64,000 nt of DNA from Methylophilus rhizosphaerae (GCF_900100975.1 NZ_FNFX01000002.1:186001-250000), one strand, 5' to 3'. Positions 9,752-17,408 are shown, counted from the first letter of the stretch. The notes: generated from the letters alone by a model not told the origin. Numbers and translations: made by a program.

Positions 9752-9812
9752 GCAAGCTTCTCCAAAGCTAACTTCTCCTCCCTCAAGACGCCCGATTAGG
9801 CGTCTTTTTTTT
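9752..9812 (+). ncRNA. Candidate small RNA between glgA and orn
   Basis: If the -24/-12 element at 9727-9742 is active, transcription would begin near 9753 and end at the terminator, giving an RNA of about 60 nt. It could form a small 5' hairpin (AGCTT 9755-9759 with AAGCT 9765-9769). A single-stranded C/U-rich stretch follows (9770-9783, ACTTCTCCTCCCTC) that is complementary to Shine-Dalgarno sequences, then the terminator stem. This is the usual layout of a trans-acting riboregulator. The simpler reading is that the segment is only the 3' UTR of glgA. Confidence 0.35.
9784..9812. terminator. Intrinsic terminator, glgA/orn
   Basis: AAGACGCC pairs with GGCGTCTT (stem about 9785-9805), followed by eight T. 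It closes glgA or the candidate small RNA, and lies just beyond the convergent 3' end of orn. Confidence 0.88.
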
Positions 9813-9817
9813 GCCTG

Positions 9818-10384
9818 TTATGCTGAAGTGGCGGCAGGTGTCATGATCAGGAAGTGATCGCGGTAGTATTTCAATTCATCAATAGATTCATAAATATCCG
9901 CCAACGCTTCATGACGGCTGGCTTTCTTGAAGCCGGCATAAATATCCGGCCGCCAGCGACGTGACAGCTCTTTAAATACGCTGACATCCAGGTTACGGTA
10001 GTGGAAGAACTGCTCCAGGCGTGGCATATAGCGTGCCATAAAGCGCCTGTCCTGGCAGATGGAGTTACCACACATGGGAGACTTGCCGGCAGGTACATGC
10101 TCTTTCAGGAAAGCCAGCATGATATCGGTGGCGGCCTCTTCATCCAGCGTTGATGCTTTCACCTTATCAATCAGGCCACTGCGCCCATGCGTCCCCTTGT
10201 TCCAGGCATCCATGCCATCCAGCACGGCATCCATCTGGTGCACGACCAGCACCGGAGACTCTGCAATCACATTCAGTTGGGCATCCGTCACTACCGCAGC
10301 CAGCTCAAGAATACGATCGCTATCCGGCTGCAAGCCACTCATCTCCATGTCCAGCCAGATTAAATTGTCCTGATTCGTTGCCAA
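9818..10384 (-). CDS. orn: Oligoribonuclease
   Basis: This essential 3'-5' exoribonuclease degrades 2-5 nt RNA fragments, including pGpG from c-di-GMP turnover. It is a DEDDh exonuclease with LDMEMSGL (ExoI Asp/Glu), [18 protein letters not shown] (ExoII) and the Exo[13 protein letters not shown] region. I chose a TTG start at 10384, preceded by AGAGGTG at good spacing, because [10 protein letters not shown] then aligns with the N-terminus of E. coli Orn (MSANENNLIW). ATG codons at 10402 and 10411 would add 6 or 9 residues. The gene diverges from the M48 protease gene. Confidence 0.94.
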   Translation of the reverse strand: MATNQDNLIWLDMEMSGLQPDSDRILELAAVVTDAQLNVIAESPVLVVHQMDAVLDGMDAWNKGTHGRSGLIDKVKASTLDEEAATDIMLAFLKEHVPAGKSPMCGNSICQDRRFMARYMPRLEQFFHYRNLDVSVFKELSRRWRPDIYAGFKKASRHEALADIYESIDELKYYRDHFLIMTPAATSA

Positions 10385-10494
10385 TTGTGCACCTCTTGTC
10401 ATGATTTCCATTAAAATAAAACATTATATTCAGTTCAGTGAACAAGGTGGATATAAATCCATCAAAATAGCTACCCAATAATTACATTAAATCA

Positions 10495-11751
10495 GTGACC
10501 GTTATGTCTGGACTCTTTACCCAAATTTTTATTGCTGTCATTGTGATCAGCCTCGCTATCCGCCTCTGGCTGGGACTGCGCCATATCCGCCATATCCAGC
10601 AACATCGCGCACAAGTGCCTCCTGCCTTTAATCAGACCATCAGCCTGGAAGCGCATCAACGTGCCGCAGACTACACCTCAGCCAAGGTGAAACTGCGCCT
10701 GGGGGAAACGACCATGGAAATGGCCGTGCTGCTGGCCTTAACGCTAGGAGGTATCCTGCAGGGACTCGACCAGTTGTGGCAGCAATGGTTACCCGACCAT
10801 GAGATTATCCGCGGTGCACTGGTCATTTGCTCTGCCATGTTGATCTCCAGCGCGCTTACTTTGCCTTTTGAGTATATCCAGACCTTCAGCATTGATGAAA
10901 AATTTGGCTTTAACAAAATGTCGCGCAGCATGTTTTTCAGCGACCTGGTCAAACATACCATTGTCGGCCTGTTGCTGGGCGGCCCCATTTTGTTCGTGGC
11001 TTTATGGCTCATGCAAGGTGCTGGCGACTGGTGGTGGCTGTACCTGTGGCTGATCTGGAGTGCATTCAACCTGTTCATGCTGGCCGTGTATCCTATCTGG
11101 ATTGCGCCTCTGTTTAACAAATTCACCCCTATGGAAGACCAAAGCCTGAAAGCGCGTATTGAAGCCTTGCTGCGCAAATGCGGCTTTGCCAGCCAGGGCC
11201 TGTTTGTGATGGATGGCTCCACCCGCTCCGGTCATGGCAATGCCTACTTTACCGGCTTTGGTAAAAACAAGCGGGTGGTGTTTTTTGATACCTTGCTTGA
11301 AAAACTCAATGCAGATGAAATTGAAGCTGTCCTGGCACATGAATTGGGGCATTTCAAGCACCGGCACGTGATCAAGCGCATTATCATGATGTTCGGGTTA
11401 AGCCTGCTTGGCCTGGCGTTACTCGGTTTCCTGGTCACCCAGGATTGGTTCTACCATGGCCTGGGTGTGGCACAGGCCAGCAACCACATGGCACTGCTGT
11501 TATTTGTGATCGTGAGCCCGGTATTCATGTTTATCCTGCGCCCATTGCTGGCGGCTTATTCCCGCATCAATGAATTTGAAGCAGACCATTATGCCTCCCA
11601 GCAATCCAGGCCGCAGTTCCTGATTGATGCTTTGGTGAAACTATATCGTGACAATGCGTCTACCCTGACGCCTGACCCGTTGCATTCGGCTTTTTACGAC
11701 TCGCATCCGCCAGCCAGCTTGCGTATTGCAAAATTGCAAACCTACGCATGA
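10495..11751 (+). CDS. M48 family metalloprotease, Ste24/CAAX-protease type
   Basis: This integral-membrane zinc protease has 418 residues with several transmembrane segments (about 8-28, 105-125, 155-175, 180-200 and two after residue 300). The zinc motif is HELGH (282-286), and the third ligand is the Glu of EFEADHYA. Length and layout fit the M48A Ste24-like proteases of bacteria rather than HtpX (about 290 residues). A GTG at 10495 opens the frame; an ATG at 10504 is equally possible. Its stop overlaps the start of the cytochrome c gene (ATGA), so the two are coupled. The bacterial substrate is unknown. Confidence 0.9.
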   Translation: MTVMSGLFTQIFIAVIVISLAIRLWLGLRHIRHIQQHRAQVPPAFNQTISLEAHQRAADYTSAKVKLRLGETTMEMAVLLALTLGGILQGLDQLWQQWLPDHEIIRGALVICSAMLISSALTLPFEYIQTFSIDEKFGFNKMSRSMFFSDLVKHTIVGLLLGGPILFVALWLMQGAGDWWWLYLWLIWSAFNLFMLAVYPIWIAPLFNKFTPMEDQSLKARIEALLRKCGFASQGLFVMDGSTRSGHGNAYFTGFGKNKRVVFFDTLLEKLNADEIEAVLAHELGHFKHRHVIKRIIMMFGLSLLGLALLGFLVTQDWFYHGLGVAQASNHMALLLFVIVSPVFMFILRPLLAAYSRINEFEADHYASQQSRPQFLIDALVKLYRDNASTLTPDPLHSAFYDSHPPASLRIAKLQTYA

Positions 11752-12044
11752 AGGCCTGCCTCATCATCCTTTTATCTACCTTGATGATTAACGCACAGGC
11801 GGCTGACAGCGCTGATCTGGCCGCCGGTAAAAAGCTGGTCGAAACCCATTGCATCTCCTGCCATGCCAGCAGCTTTGGTGGCGATGGCAGTGGGATTTAT
11901 ACGCGGGAATACCGCAAAGTACGCTCACTCGCCGGCCTGAAAGCCCAGGTCACCAACTGTAACACCATGCTCAACCTCAAGTGGTTTGATGACGATGAGC
12001 AACAAGTGGTGCAGTATCTCAATCATACCTATTACCACTTTTAA
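11748..12044 (+). CDS. Small periplasmic cytochrome c
   Basis: This is a single-heme c-type cytochrome of 98 residues. A signal peptide (about 1-18, ending AQA) is followed by the heme attachment site CISCH (C35, C38, H39). Met74 in CNTMLNLKW is a possible sixth ligand. The start overlaps the stop of the M48 protease gene by 4 bases, and the stop is 1 base before rsgA, so the three form one tight transcription unit. Small cytochromes of this kind between orn/M48 and rsgA recur in betaproteobacteria, but no role is established that I know of. Confidence 0.88.
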   Translation: MKACLIILLSTLMINAQAADSADLAAGKKLVETHCISCHASSFGGDGSGIYTREYRKVRSLAGLKAQVTNCNTMLNLKWFDDDEQQVVQYLNHTYYHF

Positions 12045-12045
12045 C

Positions 12046-12918
12046 ATGCTGCAAGAAGGATTGATTGTTGCTGCCTACGGCAAGCGTTATAACGTTGAAC
12101 TGGCCGATGGCCGTACCCTCAGTTGTGTCACCAGGGGTAAAAAGGTCGACAATGCAGCGGGTGACCGCGTCACGGTCAAACTGACTTCGGCACAGGAAGG
12201 CGTAATTGAACAAACCGCCGAGCGCGACACCCTGCTCTATCGCAGCAATGCATACAAAAGCAAAACTCTCGCAGCCAACGTTACACAGATACTGATCGTA
12301 CTGGCGACACAACCCAGCTTTTATGAAGACCTGCTGAATCGCTGCCTGGTTGCAGCAGAAGCCAGCGGCATACGCGCAGTGATTATCCTGAACAAGTGCG
12401 ATTTGCCTAACCCGCAAGCCATGCAGAAGCTGGCGGGATATGCTGAACTTGGCTACCTCACGGTGCAACTCAATGCCAAAGAGTCCGTAGAGGCATTACG
12501 GCCGATACTTGCGGGACATACCAGCGTACTGGTCGGCCAGTCCGGCATGGGCAAGTCAACCATCATTAATGGCCTGCTGCCTGAAGCACGCAGTAAAACC
12601 CAGGAAATCAGTACGACCTTAGATAGCGGCAAGCACACCACCACAGCGACGCATTTATATCACCTGGATAGCCACAGCGCGATTATTGACTCGCCAGGTT
12701 TGCAGGAATTCGGTTTGTACCATATCGACACCGCTGCACTGGAATATGCTTTTGTCGAATTCCGGCCATTTATCGGCCACTGCAAATTCAATAATTGCAC
12801 GCATACCCACGAACCTGGTTGTGTCATCCTGGAAGCAGTCAACACGCACAAGATTGCGCCTGGACGGCATCAAATCTTCCAGCAAATACGTACAGAAAAC
12901 GCAGTACGGGTTTACTGA
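12046..12918 (+). CDS. rsgA: Ribosome small subunit-dependent GTPase RsgA
   Basis: This circularly permuted GTPase helps release RbfA and complete 30S subunit maturation. The order of motifs shows the permutation: an N-terminal OB fold (VAAYGKRYNVEL), then G4 LNKCDL, G1 GQSGMGKST and G3 DSPG. The C-terminal zinc finger follows, with Cys and His in CKFNNCTHTHEPGC. I chose the ATG at 12046 (290 residues), directly after the cytochrome stop. A longer frame from 11986 would overlap the cytochrome gene by 59 bases and add a non-homologous N-terminus. Confidence 0.95.
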   Translation: MLQEGLIVAAYGKRYNVELADGRTLSCVTRGKKVDNAAGDRVTVKLTSAQEGVIEQTAERDTLLYRSNAYKSKTLAANVTQILIVLATQPSFYEDLLNRCLVAAEASGIRAVIILNKCDLPNPQAMQKLAGYAELGYLTVQLNAKESVEALRPILAGHTSVLVGQSGMGKSTIINGLLPEARSKTQEISTTLDSGKHTTTATHLYHLDSHSAIIDSPGLQEFGLYHIDTAALEYAFVEFRPFIGHCKFNNCTHTHEPGCVILEAVNTHKIAPGRHQIFQQIRTENAVRVY

Positions 12919-12981
12919 TCACCCACCCCGCGGCCTGACAAAAATAAACAAGCCTCCCATTGCCCATCACGCCCACAAAAT

Positions 12982-13010
12982 AAAACACCCTGCCTCAGCA
13001 GGGTGTTTTT
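12982..13010. terminator. Bidirectional intrinsic terminator, rsgA/xoxF
   Basis: AACACCCTGC (12984-12993) pairs with GCAGGGTGTT (12998-13007) around CTCA, with A-rich and T-rich flanks on both sides. It ends both rsgA (plus) and xoxF (minus). Confidence 0.88.
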
Positions 13011-13046
13011 AGTGCACGTATCGCTACAAGTAACTTGAGAGGCGAA

Positions 13047-14918
13047 TTACAGCCCGAAAACGTTCAGTGATCCACCGCCAGGCGCAGCGTTGTACTTGAC
13101 CAGTTCTTTGTAACCACCGGCAGCCCCCAGTGCGTCTGTCTCTGTGGTCATCCCCAGGTTCATCGCAACGCCAGCCCAGCCCCCGATACCGGAGAAGATA
13201 CCAACGTATTGTTTACCCTTGTTGCCGTAGGTGAATGCATTACCAATCGCACCGGAGCCCACCTGGAATTTCCACAGTTCCTTGCCGGATTTAGCATCAA
13301 CCGCCTTGAACCAGCGATCCAGGGTACCGTAGAACACCAAGTCAGAAGCGGTTGTCAGGGCGCCACTCCAGGCAGAGAATTTTTCTTTGTTGTACCAGAC
13401 TTTTTTGTTGGTCATTGGATCATAAGCACCGAAACCACCCATCACCCCGTCCGGACCAGCAAACATGGTCAGTGTCGCGCCCACCCATGGCTGGCCAGCC
13501 ACATATTTGGACTCAACTGGCTCGTATGTCATACAAACGTGGTTCAACGGGGAATACATCAGGCCAGTTTTTGGAGAGTAAGCAGCAGGTTGCTGGTCTT
13601 TGGTGCCCAACGCAGCCGGGCAGATACCTTTAGCGTTGTAGTCCTGGTGAGTAGAATAACGGCCGTCTTTGCTTGGTACACCTGTTTTCAGGTCTACGTC
13701 AGCCGCCCAGTTCACGAATTGGTGTACTTTTTCTGCAGCAATCAAAGTACCTGTGACGGCATTCCATGTGTAAGCGAAACCGTTACGGTCATGGTGCCAG
13801 GCATATGTTTTGCCACCTTTGTCGAACAGGATCACTTCATTCACACCGTCGTAGTCCCACTCATCGTGTGGCGTCATTTGCATCGCCCATTTGGCCATCC
13901 CGGTATCCAGGTCACGTGCAGTCACGGTCATGGACCATTTGTTGTCACCTGGACGTACGTCCGGGTTCCAGACAGAGGGGTTACCGGCACCATAATAAAC
14001 CAGATTGGTGCGGGCATCATATGGCCACCAGCCCCATACGGAACCGCCACCATGTTGCCAGCCGTCTTTGATTGCCTGCGGTTTTAACCAGGTACGTGTA
14101 CCCAGCTCTTTTTCGCCACCCTTGATCTGGTCGGCGGACAAGCGTTTGAAAGAACCACCCTCTTTGTTACCACCGTTCACGTCCTGGTAAACAGACAGTG
14201 CGTTATACAATGGATTATCTTTGTTGGTATTGGCGTCGTGCAGTGTTTCTGCATCCGGGCCTGTTGAGTACGCTTTCCATGCTAGGGAGCCATCTTTCAG
14301 GTTGTAGGCAGCGATAAAGCAGCGGACGCCGAATTCAGCGCCTGAACAACCGGTCAGTACTTTGTCCTTGATCACGTGTGGCGCGTTAGTGTTTGTTGCA
14401 CCGACTTTTGGATCCGTGTTTTTCACTTCCCAGATTTTCTTGCCGTCTTTGGCATCCAAGGCAACCAGCATACCGTCATTCTGTTGCAGGAAAATTTTAC
14501 CGTCTCCAAAACCCAGGCCCCGAGTCACGTTGTCACAGCACAGGACAGCTTGAACGCTTGGATCCTGTTTAGGGAAGTAAGACCAGACGATTTTCTGGTT
14601 ATCGTTCAGGTCCAGTGCATAGATATTGTTTGGGAAAGCAGAGACCAGGTACATCATGTTGCCAACAACGATAGGTGAGCCTTCATGGCCACGGTTTACA
14701 CCAGTAGCGAATGACCAGGCCATTTTCAGGTTTTTGATATTGCCTTTATTGATTTTTGCCAGCGTGCTGTAACCCTGGTTATTGTGTTGGCCACGCGGGT
14801 GAGCCCAGTTATTAGGGTCTTTCATCGCAGCTTCCTGGTCAGCGGCAGCAAATGCCAGTACTGGCATGGCCATTGCCACGCTTGCAGCAATACCAAAAGC
14901 AGTTTTCATTTTGATCAT
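13047..14918 (-). CDS. xoxF: Lanthanide-dependent methanol dehydrogenase XoxF
   Basis: This periplasmic PQQ enzyme oxidises methanol (and formaldehyde) and passes electrons to a cytochrome c. The 623 residues comprise a signal peptide (about 1-24, ending AFA) and an eight-bladed quinoprotein propeller with W-docking repeats. It has the adjacent-cysteine disulfide C127-C128 and the metal/PQQ ligands E195, N313 and D355. D357 in WDYDGVNE is the extra Asp that marks lanthanide-binding XoxF; calcium MxaF has Ala there. No xoxJ or xoxG is adjacent. Lone copies of this kind are typical of the XoxF4 clade in Methylophilaceae, but clade assignment needs a tree. The start at 14918 has a GGAGA site; an ATG at 14942 would precede the signal peptide. 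Confidence 0.95.
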   Translation of the reverse strand: MIKMKTAFGIAASVAMAMPVLAFAAADQEAAMKDPNNWAHPRGQHNNQGYSTLAKINKGNIKNLKMAWSFATGVNRGHEGSPIVVGNMMYLVSAFPNNIYALDLNDNQKIVWSYFPKQDPSVQAVLCCDNVTRGLGFGDGKIFLQQNDGMLVALDAKDGKKIWEVKNTDPKVGATNTNAPHVIKDKVLTGCSGAEFGVRCFIAAYNLKDGSLAWKAYSTGPDAETLHDANTNKDNPLYNALSVYQDVNGGNKEGGSFKRLSADQIKGGEKELGTRTWLKPQAIKDGWQHGGGSVWGWWPYDARTNLVYYGAGNPSVWNPDVRPGDNKWSMTVTARDLDTGMAKWAMQMTPHDEWDYDGVNEVILFDKGGKTYAWHHDRNGFAYTWNAVTGTLIAAEKVHQFVNWAADVDLKTGVPSKDGRYSTHQDYNAKGICPAALGTKDQQPAAYSPKTGLMYSPLNHVCMTYEPVESKYVAGQPWVGATLTMFAGPDGVMGGFGAYDPMTNKKVWYNKEKFSAWSGALTTASDLVFYGTLDRWFKAVDAKSGKELWKFQVGSGAIGNAFTYGNKGKQYVGIFSGIGGWAGVAMNLGMTTETDALGAAGGYKELVKYNAAPGGGSLNVFGL

Positions 14919-15276
14919 AGTATATCTCCAAAGATAAATCACAAGATTGCAATCTTGAACATAGGGAAAATTGCATTGTGCTTAAGTTATCACTGGTACT
15001 AGGATCCCAGAACTTGATGCGGCACATTACATCTGTTTAAGCGAATGTAACTGTAATATAAATAGATCACGGTGACACTCAGCCAGTTTGCGGTTTTATT
15101 CATGGGCCAGGCCGGGAGTTTTTCCAATACCTTTATCGAATTGCTTTTTTTTTGTATCATCTGTCCATTGGAGGACATGTCCTAGTGTGACCTTCAGGTA
15201 ATTGCGCCCTTGCATCAATCGCATGCATCAATAGCGGCGCTTTTTTACTTGATAATAAAAAAGGTAAACACAGGCC
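14919..15276. promoter_or_regulatory. xoxF/MocR divergent control region
   Basis: This 358-base gap has no gene. Read on the minus strand, a possible xoxF promoter is CTTAAG - 17 - TATGTT (bases 14961-14989), with TCCTAGTACCAGTGATAA immediately upstream. On the regulator side, TGTCC repeats at 15162-15166 and 15178-15182. The second copy is part of the perfect palindrome AGGACATGTCCT (15172-15183), followed by CCTAGTGTGACC. Paired repeats are usual operator forms for MocR-type regulators. A T-tract lies at 15145-15153. Confidence 0.5.
14942..14957. promoter_or_regulatory. Perfect 16-bp palindrome in the xoxF leader
   Basis: CAAGATTGCAATCTTG is identical to its reverse complement. It lies 24 bases upstream of the xoxF start, just before the ribosome site, and would be near or inside the 5' UTR. 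It could bind a dimeric regulator, or fold as an RNA hairpin near the ribosome binding site. No specific protein is suggested by the sequence. Confidence 0.45.
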
Positions 15277-16380
15277 GTGCTAAGACCCTGGCATCATTCA
15301 CTGGTACTGGACAAAAACTCCACATCCTCCATCCATCAACAATTGATCGGGCATTTTCGTCGCATGATTGAAGGTGGTTCATGGCTAGCCGGCAGCGCAT
15401 TGCCCAGTTCGCGCGACATTGCGCAGCGCCTCCGTATCAACCGCAAGACAGTTTCCCGTGTATATGAAGAATTGTCAGCACAGGGGTTGATTTATACGCA
15501 ACCCAAACGCGGTACCTTTGTTGCAGAAACAAGGGTGACAACATCTGTTGCGCAAAACGCTTACATGCATCATCAGGAGCCACTGCTGCCGGCACTCAGC
15601 ATCCAGCACCTGATTCAGAAAACCAGCCTGCACTACACCCGCCGCGCGGCGTTGCATATGCATAAACTGCAGCCTTATGACTATGATGCAACGGGCTTGT
15701 TTAGCCTCAGGCATATGCTGGCAAATTTACTGGCACATGAAAGAAGGTTTCTGGTATCTCCGGAGCATATTGCCTGCGGTAGCTGGCTGACGCTACAAAA
15801 CGCTCTGATCGACAGCCTGCGCCTTGCGGATGAAGGTTTACTGCTGGCAGATCACTCGGTCAGCCAGCCCCTTATAAGAAGCATGAAAAAACAAGGCATG
15901 ACCGTAATCCAGCTTCCCGCAACCAATGGCAACCAGGCACAAGCCCTGGCAGAACAGGTCGAAAAATATTGCATTAACTACCCCGTTTCAGCACTATGGT
16001 GTGATACTTCGGTACTGTTTAGCCGGGAAGATGGAGAATCCGCCCAAATCACCTTTGGCCAGAAATTATCTGATTATGGCTTGCTCTTAATCGATGACCA
16101 ACGCCACAGATTACCCTTCAGTGACACCATACCGCCGCTATCCAGCCGATATGCCAGAAGCTTTATGCTTGGCAGCTTGTATGGCAGTTTTTGTGATGCA
16201 TTCAACTTATGCTACCTGACCAGCAATGAAAGCCTTTCAGCAGAATTTCTGGCGGCACTCAATGTGCAGCAACAACATGCATCATTATTGAATATGCTCG
16301 CACAAAGCGAACTGATCAAGCGTGGCGAATATAAAAAGCTGATGACAACCATACATCATTTCCTGCAAGAAAACAGTTAG
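15277..16380 (+). CDS. GntR/MocR-like transcriptional regulator with degenerate aminotransferase domain
   Basis: This is a DNA-binding regulator of 367 residues. Residues 17-84 form a GntR winged helix (ALPSSRDIAQRL, NRKTVSRVYEEL, KRGTFVAE). The rest follows the type I aminotransferase fold of MocR proteins (LLIDDQRHRLPF matches their IEDDYDSEFRY segment). The PLP motif is ruined: GSLYGSFCDAFNLCYL stands where GTFSKTLFPALRLGYL is usual, so the Schiff-base Lys is Gly303 and the phosphate Arg is Asn310. It is also about 100 residues shorter than MocR at the C-terminus. The GTG start follows a weak AGG. It is divergent from xoxF, so control of xoxF or the PepSY gene is likely but inferred. Confidence 0.85.
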   Translation: MLRPWHHSLVLDKNSTSSIHQQLIGHFRRMIEGGSWLAGSALPSSRDIAQRLRINRKTVSRVYEELSAQGLIYTQPKRGTFVAETRVTTSVAQNAYMHHQEPLLPALSIQHLIQKTSLHYTRRAALHMHKLQPYDYDATGLFSLRHMLANLLAHERRFLVSPEHIACGSWLTLQNALIDSLRLADEGLLLADHSVSQPLIRSMKKQGMTVIQLPATNGNQAQALAEQVEKYCINYPVSALWCDTSVLFSREDGESAQITFGQKLSDYGLLLIDDQRHRLPFSDTIPPLSSRYARSFMLGSLYGSFCDAFNLCYLTSNESLSAEFLAALNVQQQHASLLNMLAQSELIKRGEYKKLMTTIHHFLQENS

Positions 16381-16513
16381 CCGCAATCGGGTTGGTTAAT
16401 AACAGCCAATCAGCAACCATTTGGCTAATATAAACCGCCAGAAATACAGGAAAAACTCCTATTTACATAAAAATAATGCTTTCCTATCAGGCACTTAAAA
16501 TTTAGCCTCCTGC

Positions 16514-16529
16514 TGGCATGTTAAATGCT
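16514..16529 (+). promoter_or_regulatory. Sigma-54-like -24/-12 element
   Basis: TGGCATGTTAAATGCT has GG at 16515-16516 and GC at 16527-16528 with the canonical 12-base step. It matches TGGCACG-N4-TTGC at most positions. The predicted start falls at about 16540, at the edge of a G6 run. No open reading frame follows. The match is seen; use is inferred. Confidence 0.4.
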
Positions 16530-16539
16530 GCTCTTTTAT

Positions 16540-16660
16540 AGGGGGGTGAACTATCACTAGGACCGGTAAGCACAGAAAATATGCGCTTATCGGGGTAGAC
16601 GCTCCCTAACCTGCATATTGATCTCATGCAAAAAAGGCACCGCAGATGCGGTGCCTTTTT
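16540..16660 (+). ncRNA. Candidate structured small RNA between the MocR-like gene and the PepSY gene
   Basis: The 325-base gap 16381-16705 has no gene but shows ordered structure. CCGGTAAGC (16563-16571) pairs with GCTTATCGG (16585-16593), with one G-U pair. TAGGG (16539-16543) can close an outer stem with CCCTA (16604-16608). TGCAT (16612-16616) pairs with ATGCA (16626-16630), and the strong terminator stem 16631-16660 follows. With the -24/-12 element upstream this would make an RNA of about 120 nt. It does not match any riboswitch or housekeeping RNA I know. The terminator alone may simply serve the two converging genes. Confidence 0.4.
16631..16660. terminator. Bidirectional intrinsic terminator before the PepSY gene
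   Basis: AAAGGCACCGCA pairs with TGCGGTGCCTTT (stem about 16633-16658), with A6 before and T5 after. It lies between the convergent MocR-like and PepSY genes. Confidence 0.88.
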
Positions 16661-16705
16661 ACTGGGCACTGCCCCGTATTAGAAAATACCGGCAGGCGAC
16701 CAGAA

Positions 16706-17233
16706 TTACTCTTGGCCGATTTGGTAGATTTCGTGATGTACTTCTACGATTTTACCGGTGCTTGCATCCACTTCGACTTTGATTTCTGTTTTATCTGCCT
16801 GCGCAATATCAAACTCATAAGACGCTTTACCATCAGACTCCAGCTCGTACTCGACTTCTACCACTGAACCTGGGTATTTTGCCAGCGCCGTTGCCTTCGC
16901 GTCTGCTTCACTCACTTTAGCCAATGCCTTGAACCTGGCTTCATCAGCAGTCACTTCTTCTTCTACTTCAATAATTTTGCCGGTCTGCACATTGCACTCG
17001 ATATCCCACGCAGTGCCATCTGGGGATTCCACATCAAATTCGTATACCAGGGTTTTGTTTTCGGTTTTGGCTTCCACTTTAACAATCTTGCCATCATGTT
17101 TGGACAAGGCGGCTTTTACGCATTTGCCCAGGCTATCATAAGCTTTCGGCTTGATTGCTTCATGGTCAGCAAATGCCTGACCGGATAATACACCGCACAA
17201 TACGGCAGTGATAAGTGACACTTTTATTTGCAT
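16706..17233 (-). CDS. Periplasmic double-PepSY protein, lanpepsy-like
   Basis: This is a secreted acidic protein of 175 residues. A signal peptide (1-22, SGQAFA) precedes two PepSY repeats, about 33-92 and 103-166. Each ends in the same strand pattern ([10 protein letters not shown] ... [22 protein letters not shown] ... [12 protein letters not shown]) and is very rich in Asp and Glu. C38 and C80 could form a disulfide. In Methylobacillus flagellatus a two-PepSY periplasmic protein, lanpepsy, binds lanthanides and belongs to the lanthanide response. Family layout, acidity and nearness to xoxF make this a likely homologue; binding here is inference. The ATG at 17233 has a strong AAGGAGA site, so the longer frame from 17257 is not used. 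Confidence 0.85.
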   Translation of the reverse strand: MQIKVSLITAVLCGVLSGQAFADHEAIKPKAYDSLGKCVKAALSKHDGKIVKVEAKTENKTLVYEFDVESPDGTAWDIECNVQTGKIIEVEEEVTADEARFKALAKVSEADAKATALAKYPGSVVEVEYELESDGKASYEFDIAQADKTEIKVEVDASTGKIVEVHHEIYQIGQE

Positions 17234-17408
17234 GTTGATCTCCTTGTAGAAAGTCATGATTTAAGATGCAACGCGTGAGCTAGGACTCCCGCATCACTAT
17301 TCATAACGCCACAGAGAATATCAAAAAGGCAGGAAGCCGGTGGAAATATTACACCCTGTTAACAAAATGGTTAAAAACAACCACTTATAAGCAATTTATG
17401 GAGCTGGA

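Noticed and set aside
11986-12045. Longer start for RsgA
   Set aside because: It would overlap the cytochrome c gene by 59 bases and adds residues that do not resemble the RsgA N-terminus.
13209-14087. 292-codon open frame opposite xoxF
   Set aside because: Antisense to a well-conserved quinoprotein, no family resemblance and no start signal.
13047-14918. Annotating the quinoprotein as MxaF
   Set aside because: The extra Asp in WDYDGV and the absence of mxaI/mxaJ/mxaG next to it identify XoxF instead.
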